Part shown: positions 44,278 through 54,659 of the stretch, one piece after another
How positions within the stretch are numbered: the first letter of the stretch is position 1
Layout of the letters: every line of letters starts with the position of its first letter
Source of the DNA: Anthostomella pinea
Lineage: Eukaryota; Ascomycota; Sordariomycetes; Xylariales; Xylariaceae
Assembly: GCA_963556695.1 (NCBI GenBank)
Contig: CAUWAG010000003.1
Span: forward strand, 7,936,001 to 8,000,000
Direction of reading: 5' to 3'
Length of the DNA: 64,000 nt
Translations under genes and position numbers: made by a program
Notes under the pieces: generated by a model
Told to the model about the DNA's origin: nothing
What the model saw: the letters and a program-made list of their open reading frames with translations, nothing else
Database searches by the model: none

Positions 44278-45684
44278 CTAAAACTTGATGCCGTCCTGCA
44301 GGTCCCGGACGTGCTGCTCCGCCCTCAATCTCATCTTCTTATGACGCGCAGCAGCGCGCTTCGCCTCGTCCCGGTCAGCAAACACGTTCTGCAGCCCGCG
44401 CAGATACTCGCCGAAGCCGACATGCTCCAACCCCTGGTCCCTAGCGAGCGCCGTCGCCATAGGCCTCAGCTCGGCGAGCTTCTCGCTGTCCTCGATGATG
44501 TCCTTCAGGGCGGTCGCGAGGTCTCGGCCGTCGCCGGGGAGGATTCTCTGCGCGTCGATGATTAGCCATGCCAGTGGCGCCAACTCCTCCATAGAGCACT
44601 TCAGGCGGCTGAGCTCGCGCTGCTGCTCCTCGCAGATGCGCTTGTAGGCGTGTTCGGCGGTGAGACTGGGGCCTTCTGACTTACCCTGCTCGATCGTGCC
44701 ATCTGATGGCGGATAGACCCATATCTCGGGAATGCCGGGCCTGGCGACCGGTGAGCCCTTGAGCTCCGATACCTCAGTCTCGGGCTCGGACTGCTCGTCG
44801 TCGAACCCGGCGTCCTCCCAATACTGCCCATCGTCGTACTCCTCCTCGTCTTCATCGTCGTCGTCATCCTCCCAGGCCGTTGGGTCCGGGAACTCGTGGA
44901 AGTTAGGTTGACCTTGGGAGAAATACTGGCCTCGCCGACGCTCAGCTAAAAGCTCAGAGGATAATCGAGGCTCTTTGATGACGATGTGGGACATGTCTTC
45001 TCCTGGGTAGACTACCGCTCGTCGATTGTGCTCCCGGGTCGCAGACGGCACGAGCTCGCGCTTGGTAGGCATTATTCTTGGCATCCTTTGTGCCATACTA
45101 TCAAGCCAAGGCGCGACTGGGTGCGATCCAAGTGCCTCGCCAGGTCGACCAAGATTCTTACGGTTCATTCTTGGCGACTTTATGGGTACCTGGGGAGTGC
45201 GAGGTAGCGGAAGGGCGACAGGTTTTGGGGCATGAGGGGCTGTTGGTCTGTAGTCCTTCGGGGGAGGCGTCGGAGGGCGTGCTTCTTTAAACCCGGGGAA
45301 ATGAGAGAACGACGCAGGACTTTGCTTGATAGGGGGTCTAGCAGGACGTCGAGGAGACGGCTTAGGCTGGGCATCCCGATCCCTTACCGTGACATCTTCA
45401 CTCTGTCGCTTGCCCTTGATAGGGCTTACCTTCTCACCGAACCATCGGCCCAGGCCGGCTCGAGTTCCATCACGCTGACTGACCGGCTCCCCAGAGTCGA
45501 CAGCCTGTGTCAACTTCGGGGGCGAGCGCCGGTGCTGTCTCGTCGTGGCTCTCTCCATTTCGCTACTCGGGCGGTTAAGGCGTCTAGACTGGTGGTGTCT
45601 CGATGCCATTGCCTCTGCGAAATGAAGATATGTAGAAAACCCAACAGTGTCAGGGGTGATGAATGTGTTGATGGGGTGTCTCAA
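44278..45684 (-). CDS. Hypothetical fungal protein, acidic centre and helical C-terminus
   Basis: A 468-codon intronless frame; the second Met at 45609 (MASRHHQSRR) is an equally likely start because the first 25 residues look like leader sequence. I do not recognise a domain. The N-terminal half is basic and Pro/Ser/Arg-rich, with Pro-rich motifs (PPTPPPKDYRP) and therefore probably disordered. The centre has an acidic run (EDDDDDEDEEEYDDGQY). The last ~150 residues are predicted helical and look folded (YKRICEEQQRELSRL, LAWLIIDAQRILPGDGRDL, RDEAKRAAARHKKMRL). Such an arrangement is seen in fungal scaffold or nuclear proteins, but no function can be given. The 3' end abuts a microsatellite. 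Confidence 0.7.
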   Translation of the reverse strand: MRHPINTFITPDTVGFSTYLHFAEAMASRHHQSRRLNRPSSEMERATTRQHRRSPPKLTQAVDSGEPVSQRDGTRAGLGRWFGEKVSPIKGKRQSEDVTVRDRDAQPKPSPRRPARPPIKQSPASFSHFPGFKEARPPTPPPKDYRPTAPHAPKPVALPLPRTPQVPIKSPRMNRKNLGRPGEALGSHPVAPWLDSMAQRMPRIMPTKRELVPSATREHNRRAVVYPGEDMSHIVIKEPRLSSELLAERRRGQYFSQGQPNFHEFPDPTAWEDDDDDEDEEEYDDGQYWEDAGFDDEQSEPETEVSELKGSPVARPGIPEIWVYPPSDGTIEQGKSEGPSLTAEHAYKRICEEQQRELSRLKCSMEELAPLAWLIIDAQRILPGDGRDLATALKDIIEDSEKLAELRPMATALARDQGLEHVGFGEYLRGLQNVFADRDEAKRAAARHKKMRLRAEQHVRDLQDGIKF

Positions 45685-46188
45685 AGAAAATTCTCGAGAC
45701 TATAGTAGTTGAAGGTGATGGTGAATGGGAGAATGAGAAAATGGCAATGTTGGAGCATTGCCAATAGCAAATATATAGACGTGCAAGACAAGACAAAAGA
45801 CACCGGAATACGTTGCGTGCACCCACCGCACCTCCGCTGCGTTATTTCGAACAATGGAGTGCAAGGTGCGATAAGGAGCACCATAATAACCTTGTCCCTC
45901 CAAGGAATTGACAAAGAGCAGTCTTCGGAGTGACGGTACAATGAGAAGCTTTGTGCGAGCACAAGATCAAGCCCAGCCTCCTTTGTAAGGCACAATGGCA
46001 ATATGCCCTGAGAGATGACAATGAAATGGCTCTAGTCCCATACTTCCCCAGGCCATTCAGCAGTCACCAGCGGTTATCTCGGCATGCCACTTCGGATACC
46101 ACCTAAGAGAGTATCTGGCTGATGCGCAGTGGGTCTTCGATTGAATGTTCCTGACATTGGCGTAGGCCGTTGAACTGCTATCGGAGAC
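45685..46188. other. Intergenic region, possible 3' extension of the meiotic RING gene
   Basis: A minus-strand frame ending at 46074 (RPTPMSGTFNRRPTAHQ, then a Leu/Gly-rich end SGMPR) overlaps the 3' end of the HEI10-type gene in another frame and could be an alternative last exon. Otherwise nothing is recognised. Confidence 0.3.
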
Positions 46189-47479
46189 TTAGCATCGGGA
46201 ACTGTCAACATTTGAATGCCTCGTGAACTTGCCTCGTGGTCTTGGAGATGAGGCAATATAGTCATTAGGATTGCCTCCTCCCTGACCAACTTTGAGGCCT
46301 GAGCTCAAACCGACAGAAGGGAATCTGGATGTGTTTCGCAAATTGTTGGATGAAATATCACCCAGCGTCGCACGCGAGTTCGTTTGACTTGTTGGAGATC
46401 TGTGCGTTCCTGATACAAGGCCGGGGATAGTTGATAGTCCAATGCCAATTGGATCGCCAACTCGCTGGCGATGGGTGGAGGGGGTGATGGGCACGTCAGC
46501 TGCATGATGTTAGGTGAGTCTCAACCAAAGACCAGGGCAATAGCTCACATTGTGCGCCTACCGTCTTAGGCCACGCGCCCAGATGAGACTGCATTGTTGG
46601 CTGATGATTATATGCTGCTGTCTGTTGCTGCTGCTGCGCGTAGAGTGCCGGACGATGTTGCCCATACGACATGGCATGTTCTCGAAAGTCACTCGTGTTC
46701 GGATATCCGTCTGCTGGGGTGGGTGCGCTCATCGACGTACCTTGAAGACTCGAGTCCACGGCGTCTTCAGCAGCGTCTTGGATTTGGCCCATCATGGCCT
46801 TCCTCTTGAGCTTGTCGTACAGTTCTTGGGTCTGAAGCAGTTTTCGGTTCTTGTCCTTGAAGGCCTGTGCAAGTTCGTCGTTCTTCTTTCGAAGGGCATC
46901 GTGGTCCACCTTCATCCCTGAACGGCATGTAGTTAGTTACTAGTAAGCAACCGATGTATGCAGCGGGGAGACTCGCGACGCACCGGACAGTTTGTTGTGC
47001 AAGTTGGTGATCTCAGCATTGGCGTCGTTGATGACCTTGTCTAGATGGACGCTCAGGTTCGAGTACTTGTCGGTCAGTGTCTTGCCCATGTACTCTTGAT
47101 AGATGACCTCTTGGGTAGTCTGGTATGCCCAGAAGCTCAGTGCTCGGGTGGCGCATTCCATAATGACGTTCGGGCTGAGCCCGCTGAGCACGCTTGTCTT
47201 GTAGTCTTCGCTCGGGTTGAGGTTGGTGATGACAGCGTCGTCGGGGTTGCTCAAGTGAGTGCCGCATGCTGGACACGCGTTGCGATGCTCGTGCCTCTGG
47301 CCATTCAAGCCGAGGCGAGTGGCACAGTCGGGGCAGAAGATGTGACTGGTGTTTGAGACACGTCAAGGCTGAGCGCGAAAAAGGTTGAAGGAGGTATCGC
47401 ACCTGCATGTGGTCACAAGGGCGCGGTCGCCCAGCTCTTTGCGACACTTGAGTGCATTGCAACGAAGTGTGTGCTCCAT
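46189..47479 (-). CDS. HEI10/Zip3-type (CCNB1IP1-like) meiotic RING protein
   Basis: Four exons (47479-47403, 47345-46984, 46917-46549, 46499-46189) add up in frame to 372 aa. The N-terminal RING is split by the first intron: LRCNALKCRKELGDRALVTT, CSHIFCPDCATRLGL and CPACGTHLSNP. A coiled coil follows (YSNLSVHLDKVINDANAEIT, DHDALRKKNDELAQAFKDKN). The C-terminal third is Ser/Pro/Gly-rich and disordered. This order (RING, coiled coil, disordered tail) is that of HEI10/CCNB1IP1 and Zip3, ubiquitin/SUMO E3-like proteins that mark meiotic crossover sites. The C-terminus may use another last exon in a different frame (to 46074). Confidence 0.85.
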
Positions 47480-48376
47480 GTCAGAAGGGAGGTTCGAGAG
47501 ATTCGAGAGGTCAGATTGCACAGGGTTGGGGGCCCAGGCTCTTTTGAGGACCATGATCCCCAGCAATGGCTGAGGGCTTCATGGTGGTCATGACATGGAA
47601 TGAAGCTACGAGAAGAGAGGAGCGTGTGCGGGAGGATCGAGTCTTTGAAGCTAATGGCCACCTGCAGTCTCATCGGGGTCGCGACTTCCTCCTGGAGGTA
47701 CTCGATTCGCACCTTCTCGCGCCTGCCTGCCTTCACCAGGTAAATAGGTAGTTCTAGCAGATCGGTTGAAACGATGCCTGCATACATTTGTATACGTTGC
47801 ATATCCAACTAAATTGAGAGATGGATCGTTCCGAGACTGAGATCGACTGAACCCTCTATTACCACCGATTATGGCAAGCCAATGAGAGAGGTATGTTGTC
47901 ATCAAGACGCCGTGTCGAACATACGATGTCGAAGCAGCTATTAAGCTTGCTCTGACATGAACGAGGCCTCGTTACGTAAAGAGATACGCCCACCCGTCTC
48001 AGATATGTCCCGTCCCAGGTATGTCTCGGACTCTCGGACTCGTGGTTGCAAGGAGATGAATCTGGAGATCAAAAAGCCGAGAAGTCCGACTCACCTAAGC
48101 GCGGTGAGCGGCTACAGGGCGTAATAGAAACCAACGCGGGTATAGAAAATGCTTCTGTTGAGTTACCTATGCTATGCTGCTTGCTCAGCACCTCATGGGT
48201 TCATCCGGTGTCTTCGTTGCTTATAAATCGAGTCGGGAAGACGGTTACCCCCGGGCACGTGCACGTCATCCCTCGTCTACATATAGGCCGAGCCCCTTAA
48301 AACCTACCTAGACTTCCTGCTTCTTCTTCAGTTCTCGAACATCAGATCCTGATTCCCTCTCACAGTGATTGCCGTC
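47480..48376. other. Divergent promoter region, HEI10-type gene and reductase
   Basis: The HEI10-type gene (minus) and the reductase (plus) are divergent. A TATA-like motif (CTACATATAGG, about 48279-48289) sits ~90 bp before the reductase start. No gene seen. Confidence 0.45.
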
Positions 48377-49459
48377 ATGACGCCCAACACAGCACCCCAG
48401 ATTCTGCTCACCGGCGCCACCGGCTTCGTCGGCGGCACGATCCTCACCCACCTGCTCAGCTCATCTTCACCGGCACTCAATCAAACGGTCATCACGTGTC
48501 TCGTCCGCGGCGCCGACCGCGCCGCCGTCCTGTCATCTAAATACGGCAATCGCGTCCGCCCGGTCATATACAAGGACTTAGACGACCTCGAGGCGACGAC
48601 CGCCGCAGCCGCGCAGAGCGACATCGTCATCAACACGACGCTGGGTTACCACGTCGCCTCAGGCCAGGCGCTGCTGCGAGGGCTAGCGCAGCGCAAGGCG
48701 TCAACGGGGGGACGAGACGTGTGGATGATCCACACCTCGGGGACGTCGAACGTGGCCGATCAGCCGATAACCAAGGCGTGGGTGGAGAAGGACCCCGAGC
48801 GCGAGTTCGACGACGCGCGCGACGACATCTACGGCTACGAGAAGGAGCGCGAGGCGCTGCGCCCGTACGCCCAGCGCACTGCCGAGCTGGCCGTCGTGGA
48901 CACCGGGCTGGACCTCGGTGTGAAGACGCTGGTCATCATGAGCCCGACCATCTACGGCATCGGCACCGGTCTGTTTAACAAGACAAGCGTCCAGGTTCCG
49001 GCGTATATTCTGAGCGTGCTCGACCATGGACGCTCTGTGGTGGTCGAGGGGGGTAAGGGGGTCTGGGACCATGTGCATGTTGAAGACCTAGCCGAGCTGT
49101 ACGAGGTCGCAGTCGTTGACATCTTGGACCACGGCGGGGCAAGCTTGCCGTCTGGGAAGAAGGGGATCATCTTCAGTGGCAACGGCAGACACTCGTGGAT
49201 GGAGGCAGCGCAAGGAGCGGCAGACGCGTGCTACGAGGAAGGAAAGCTTGCAGATAAGCGGGTGCAGAGCATCGGGCTGGCGGAGGGAGCATCGATTCTC
49301 AACTTCGGAAAAGAGATGCTGGAGCTGGGACTGTCGAGCAACTCACGCACTGTTTCGAGCGTCGGCCGGCAGCTGGGCTGGAAGCCAACTCGAGGTGAGG
49401 AGGCGTGGATCCAGGGATTCCGGGACGACTTGAAGGCGGTGCTGGCCAAGAGGAAGTAG
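48377..49459 (+). CDS. NAD(P)-dependent extended-SDR reductase/epimerase-like protein
   Basis: A 360-aa intronless protein starting at 48377 (MTPNTAPQILLTGATGFVGG). The glycine motif TGATGFVG next to the N-terminus binds the dinucleotide, and the HTSGTSN segment supplies the active-site Ser/Thr. A YxxxK pair is not obvious (YGYEKERE is the nearest, about residue 150). IMSPTIYGIGTG and HVHVEDLAELY are extended-SDR blocks. The family covers epimerases, dihydroflavonol-reductase-like and NmrA-like proteins; the substrate cannot be told from sequence. The frame is open four codons further upstream, but the ATG at 48377 is in good context. Confidence 0.82.
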   Translation: MTPNTAPQILLTGATGFVGGTILTHLLSSSSPALNQTVITCLVRGADRAAVLSSKYGNRVRPVIYKDLDDLEATTAAAAQSDIVINTTLGYHVASGQALLRGLAQRKASTGGRDVWMIHTSGTSNVADQPITKAWVEKDPEREFDDARDDIYGYEKEREALRPYAQRTAELAVVDTGLDLGVKTLVIMSPTIYGIGTGLFNKTSVQVPAYILSVLDHGRSVVVEGGKGVWDHVHVEDLAELYEVAVVDILDHGGASLPSGKKGIIFSGNGRHSWMEAAQGAADACYEEGKLADKRVQSIGLAEGASILNFGKEMLELGLSSNSRTVSSVGRQLGWKPTRGEEAWIQGFRDDLKAVLAKRK

Positions 49460-49896
49460 TGGCGACAGCGCAGACGCAGTTCCCTCACAGAATGATAAGT
49501 GAATAGGATTGACCAAACCATGGAGTGAACGCTTTGGTTCTGATACTAATTCGAATAAGACTGCTCTGTTGTCGCTTGGTGCTAACTCCTCACATCTACT
49601 CTCGGTGTTCCGCAAGATATTCCGGTGATCCTTGACGGGATCAAGAAATTGGGAATTGAACCAGTGTTAAGTCATGCCCGGGCCCTTCGAGCCAGCCTCG
49701 TTGGAAACCGAACACCACAAGACGTTGCAAACCATCCCACCGGAGAATATGCTATGGAGCAGACGAGCGAAGGCGCATGTAGTTTCTGGAAACCAGGCTC
49801 ATAAATGGACCACGGGAGAATACCATCATACCCCGCCACCACCTCAGCCGCCCTCGCCCTCGCCCTCGCCCTCGCCCTCCATCTCGCCACGAACCC
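49460..49896. other. Intergenic region with a CCCTCG repeat
   Basis: 3' regions of the reductase (plus) and the cyclic phosphodiesterase (minus), which converge. A short CCCTCG hexamer repeat lies at about 49851-49879. Confidence 0.4.
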
Positions 49897-50572
49897 TCAA
49901 AGCGTCTTCACCGCGATAGGCTTCCAACCCTCAACAGGTCTATCAGTAGGCACAAGCCAGACCTCGCCACCCTCCCAGCCCCCAAACCCCTCCCGGTCCC
50001 CAGAACCCAGCCCATCAAGACGAACACCCGCCTCCCGAACGACGTCCCTGATCTCCTGGAGCGTATGGTCATCGATCGAAGCATCCCCACTAGCAACTCA
50101 TCAGCACCGCGTCCGTCATAAGTCACGACCCGGGGCGCAGGCGAACTCACTAAATCAAACTCCCATGCGGCCCAAACGCCCCCCTCCACTCCCGCAACCA
50201 AGCCTCCGTCTCCTTCCCAACTTCCCCCTTCCCGCTCACCCCGCACGCCCTTCCAATCCCCGCAACTTTCTTCACGCCCTCAAAGCCAACCTTCACATAG
50301 CACCGCCGAAAAAACACATCTTCCGTCCTGACATCCCCGAAACAAACCCTCACCTCATCCGCCGACGGCCAGGGCACCGCGTCGAGCCAGTCCAGCGGCT
50401 TATCACCATACCGCGATGGCGGCACGTTGGACGTCAACGTCACGTGCGGGGAGAAGGACACGCGGGTGAGCTCCGGGAAGCGGGCCGGCAGGGTCATGTT
50501 TATGAGCGTGGAGAGGATGTCGCGCAGCGGATGGGACGGAGGCGGCACGAGCCAGAGGGACGAGCCGGGCAT
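49897..50572 (-). CDS. 2H-family cyclic nucleotide phosphodiesterase (CPDase)
   Basis: Two exons (50572-50151, 50089-49897) join as SLI-Y-GDASIDD to give 204 aa. Two H-x-T/S motifs of the 2H phosphoesterase fold are present: HVTLTS (about residue 43) and HGSLIYGD at the exon junction. Fungal members such as yeast Cpd1 open ADP-ribose 1'',2''-cyclic phosphate, a by-product of tRNA splicing, and related 2',3'-cyclic nucleotides. The start reads MPGSSLWLVPPPSHPLR, and the C-terminus VWLVPTDRPVEGWKPIAV matches the family. The second motif has Gly in its middle position and a Ser, which the family tolerates. The intron is 61 nt (GTGAGT...CTAG). Confidence 0.85.
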
Positions 50573-50883
50573 GGTGTGTGGTCGGGTGCTTGCGATTGTC
50601 TAGTCAAATAATTCGCGAATTGCTGCTGGGCTTGTTAAGTATGGAAGTGAAGCAGCCAGGCTTCAAGTTTCCCGTGCACCCACATGGATGTGGATGACAT
50701 CTCGGGGTGGGGATGCCGGTAGTGCCGGCCCGCCCCGGGTACTGCCGTTTGCAATCAGAGTGTCAGTGACCCACTTTAAATCCCTACTTCTTCTTACTAG
50801 AATTTGATTTTCTGTTAAACAGCTAAATTAACCTTTGTTAACTACGCCGTCGTATATGCCGTTACTAGCTAATTATTATTATT

Positions 50884-51142
50884 TGTCGGATTCACGGGGC
50901 GGCACTGTGGTGTGCTGCTGACTAGTCACCTGACTAGTCACATGACATGTGGTGGTTGCCATGACTAGCACCCTGACTCGTACGCTAACTCGGAAAAGGA
51001 TGGTCCGAAGCATCTACTCCAGCATGACCAGATGTGTCCAAATAGCTGTAGCTGCCACCCAATGTGGCAGACCTGAATATGACAATAACGATTGCAGCTA
51101 CTGCTCAACACCACCGGCTTGTCAACCTTCGGTAATCTGACA
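50884..51142 (+). mobile_element. Solo LTR, family E
   Basis: A 259-bp island starts TGTCGGATTCACGG, ends TAATCTGACA (complementary ends) and is flanked by the 5-bp duplication TTATT (50879-50883 and 51143-51147). It shares its first eight bases with family D but differs beyond. Confidence 0.82.
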
Positions 51143-51884
51143 TTATTATTAATCATATTTTTTTATAATTTTTTATATTAAATAGCTTTAAACGCCGCTA
51201 CTTTAAACCTTTGAACTTTTAACGTTATAGATACTATTGAAATCTTCGTTAATTTTTAAAATACTTGCGAAGTTCAGGGGTTCCATTAGATTCAAGCGAG
51301 TTCAGTGAATGGAGGGTGATTATTAGTGTATTGCATCGTAGAGTCTTCTGTCCGTTCTCTCTGTTCAGGCGCCTCTGATCGGTTTCCAGTTTGGTGTTGG
51401 CCATCTCCGCCGTACCGTGGTTTTTCCGGTCGGACTCGGCTCATCTTTATGACCCCTGTTATCCAACAGGTTCAGATAGGGTCAGGATGGGATGGATCTG
51501 GTTCGGTGTCTTGACTATGGATCCATGGGGGATTCCCACCTAGATACAGCTGTGGGAGCCCTTTGATATCCGGCTCCTGACAGCAGACAACAGACCTGCC
51601 AGTGGTCACTACAATGGACCTTTCAACCCCTTTGGATCCCTTTCACCCCTTTCAGCCTGCTGCCAGCTGCAGCAAACACCTGATAGGCACCAATATTCTC
51701 ACAATACATATATTAAATGAAAATGCTCTTATCAGTATATAAAATAATAATAAATTAACAATTTTTTACTAGTATCGTTATTACTATTATTAACTTTCTT
51801 TTTAAGGTACTTACGTATTTACGCTTTATGTTACCAATTAAAAGTTAATTACTTTATTTTTTTTAATATTATTAAATCGCACGT
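51143..51884. other. AT-rich block with a GC-richer island
   Basis: AT-rich, RIP-like sequence encloses an island at about 51250-51710 with Pro-rich C/T tracts (CCCTTTGGATCCCTTTCACC). The ends of the island do not show a clean target duplication, so it is left unclassified. Confidence 0.3.
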
Positions 51885-52098
51885 TGTGACGGCCTGCACA
51901 GACCTTCTCATATGACAAGCAGATACTTCCCAATAGGGGAAGGATCTGACCAAAGGATCCCCTTAAAAGGGCAACCTTCTACTGTACCTATCTCTCTCTC
52001 TCTCTTCCTCTCCTTTCTAGTCTTGATATTCTCGTCAATAGCGTAATAGCTGCTTGCTTCCGGCCATGTCCCAGCTCCTCAGTACGCTCGCCGTGACA
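51885..52098 (+). mobile_element. Solo LTR, family B, copy 1
   Basis: A 214-bp LTR starting TGTGACGGCCTGC and ending CGCCGTGACA, flanked by the duplication CACGT (51880-51884 and 52099-52103). It is nearly identical to 54229-54442 and contains a CTCTCTCTCT run. Confidence 0.9.
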
Positions 52099-52637
52099 CA
52101 CGTTGTCTTTATTTATTTAAATAACGATTAATAAGTTTATTAATAAATAATTTAGACTATCTTTACGTTTAATAATGTTTAAATAAACTTAAAAACTAAG
52201 TTATTATCGGGCTTAATAACGGCTTTTATACGGTTGTTATTACTTAACGAGTTATTATAATTAAAAGGACTGTTATTATATACTATAAAAGTAAATAAAT
52301 AAATAAATAAATAAAGCTTATAAAAACCGTATAAAAAACCATTTAAAAGACTTTAACAAAAAGTTGAATAAAGATATTAATAAAAAGCTTAACGAAAATA
52401 TTGATAAAAAGCCTAGTAAAAATGTTAATAAAAAACTAAACAAAAAGCTTTACGAAAATGTTATTAATATTAGAAATTTCTTTAATAATAACGAAATTAT
52501 TAAAATGCTATCGCTTCTTTTTACCATTTATACCGTACTTTACAAGAAAAAATGTTCGTTTATGTCTATAATCAATTTAAAAAAAAAAAAAAAACCTTTC
52601 AAATTAACCTAAAACCTTTCGTAAAGTTATATAAATT

Positions 52638-52731
52638 AAAGGTTGTATTAAGCTTCGTTTAAAGTAAATAAAGGTTGTGTTAAGCTTCGTTTAAAGTAAA
52701 TAAAGTTTATATAAAGCGTCGTTTAATTAAT
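52638..52731. repeat. 32-bp tandem repeat, about three units
   Basis: Units start at 52638, 52670 and 52702; the first two differ at one base (GTATTA/GTGTTA) and the third is degenerate. It sits in AT-rich sequence between solo LTRs. Confidence 0.7.
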
Positions 52732-52893
52732 AAGCACTACCTTTTTATTTCAATGATTATTTCGTTGATTAACGACGTATATAATAAGTAATATTGATTT
52801 ATTTATTTATAAACGATTAGTATAACAAGTAAAATGCATATTAATATATATGAAAATATATTAATACTAGTATTATTAGATTATCTCTATAAC

Positions 52894-53354
52894 TGTTGGG
52901 TCCATGTGATTTTACAGTCAAACTATCCATACAGAACCCACATGTATTATTAGATAAGAGATTAGATACTGGATTGTTGTCACGAAGCGTAAATAGGATG
53001 AGGACATAAAAGTCCTGATTGCACTACCTACGTGTAAGAATCTCTTAGTGGGGAGGGAAAGAAGGATCTGACCCGCCAGCCAATTCTGATGGGATTAATG
53101 ATCCTTCCATCCGCCCCACTATTACCTAGCCTAGTACAGTTGTGGCCACACGTCTTGTGCGCCAGGTCATGTGATGCTGCGCACAGGCCACCCTGATGGG
53201 TTGACAGACTTCCAGGAGGTCAGACCGTCACAATTGTGAGGTCACTTAGCCAGACCTGCAAGTCAGCTAGACCTCCCAAACCAACCATCAGCAACATCAT
53301 AACCTTGACCCAATACTCGAGTATTATGATTGATCGTTCAAGCCTGTTCCAACA
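52894..53354 (+). mobile_element. Solo LTR, family A, copy 3, split by an inserted LTR
   Basis: The two halves (52894-52977 and 53233-53354) make one family A LTR (TGTTGGGTCC to CTGTTCCAACA). The insertion at 52978-53232 (family C) separates them. A flanking duplication for the outer LTR is not evident (ATAAC on the left, AACTC on the right). Confidence 0.82.
52978..53232 (+). mobile_element. Solo LTR, family C, nested inside a family A LTR
   Basis: A 255-bp LTR starting TGTCACGAAGCG and ending GACCGTCACA, with the duplication ATTGT (52973-52977 and 53233-53237). It is younger than the family A copy it splits. A related LTR lies at 60420-60665. Confidence 0.88.
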
Positions 53355-53511
53355 AACTCTCTTTGTAACGTACGTAATAACGTATATATATCTTTAACAT
53401 TTTTATAAATGCCTTTATAAGGTTATAATTAAGTAAATACGGTGCTAAGTATTATAAGTTAATATTAAACTTGTTTTTTAAGTTGTAAATCTTTTTAACA
53501 TAGTATGATAT

Positions 53512-53715
53512 TGTTGGATCCATGCGATTCCAGACTGCAAACCATCTATACCAGGACCCACATGTATGATTAGATAAGATAAGATAGTGGATTGAGAGGG
53601 CACTTGGCCAGACCTTCGAGTCCAGCTAGATTCCTCTCAATCCAACCATCAGTAACATCATAACCTTGACCCCATACTCGAGTATTATGATTGATCGTTC
53701 AAGCCTGTTCTAACA
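53512..53715 (+). mobile_element. Solo LTR, family A, copy 4
   Basis: A 204-bp LTR, TGTTGGATCCATGC to CTGTTCTAACA, flanked by the perfect duplication GATAT (53507-53511 and 53716-53720). It is the best reference copy of the family in the window. Confidence 0.92.
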
Positions 53716-54228
53716 GATATAGCGTTATTTAATATTGATAGAAATTTTAAATTTAGAAAGAAGTTTATTAAAAGATATATTTAATTATATAGTTACTTAG
53801 TAAAGCTAGTAGTAATTATTAAGCCTTAACATGCGAGATTATTTACAATGTTATTTATTACGAAAGTTGTTAACATATTAAATATATTTCTTCTTATGAA
53901 AAGTTTCATTATAAATAGTATATATCTTTTGAATGCTTATTTATAATGGCAATAATAATTCCTCTTATTAATATTGAATTTATCGACAAATACAAACATA
54001 TTAAACGTAAACGTTAATATATAAAATATATAAAAGGTTTAAAAGCCATCGTTTTATTACGTAATTATTACCTTTAGCTTTTTATTAGTTTGATTAACGT
54101 TAGTTAAATGTTTAACTATTATAAAAATGTTAATATATACGTTGAAATATTTAACAAAGAGTTATTATATCTTATCGAAATAAAAGTCAAGCTTTATAAT
54201 TAACTTGTTAAAATAATCCAATGATAAG

Positions 54229-54442
54229 TGTGACGGCCTGCACAGACCTTCTCACATGACAAGCGGATACTTCCCAATAAGGGAAGGAGCTGACCAAAGG
54301 ATCCTCTTAAAGGGGCAACCTCCTACTGTACCTATCACTCTCTCTCTCTTCCTCTCCTCTTTAGTCTTGATATTCTCGTCAATAAAGTAATAGCTGCTTG
54401 CTACCGGCCATGTCCCAGCTCCTCAGTACGCTCGCCGTGACA
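54229..54442 (+). mobile_element. Solo LTR, family B, copy 2
   Basis: A 214-bp LTR, TGTGACGGCC to CGCCGTGACA, flanked by ATAAG (54224-54228 and 54443-54447). Confidence 0.92.
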
Positions 54443-54659
54443 ATAAGATTATTATATATTTATATAATTAAAGAAAATATTATCGTTTTTAACTTAAAAA
54501 ATAGCTTTAAAGCGTTTATTTGTTAACCTTTTAACTTTAAACCCGTAAATAATTCTTTTATAGCTTTACACCTAGCCTGATAATAATAAATCGTGTAAAT
54601 TAAATATTTGAATCGATTTTAAAGCTTTTTATTAAACTAATCGCTTTTTATAAATATTA

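Noticed and set aside
51250..51710. Possible solo LTR starting TGCGAAG and ending CTCACA
   Set aside because: Flanking bases (ATACT, ATACA) match at only four of five and the ends are ambiguous.
52364..52612. 82-codon frame rich in Asn and Lys
   Set aside because: Composition is simply the AT-rich RIP-like background with a repeated AAAAAGCTTAACGAAAAT-like motif.
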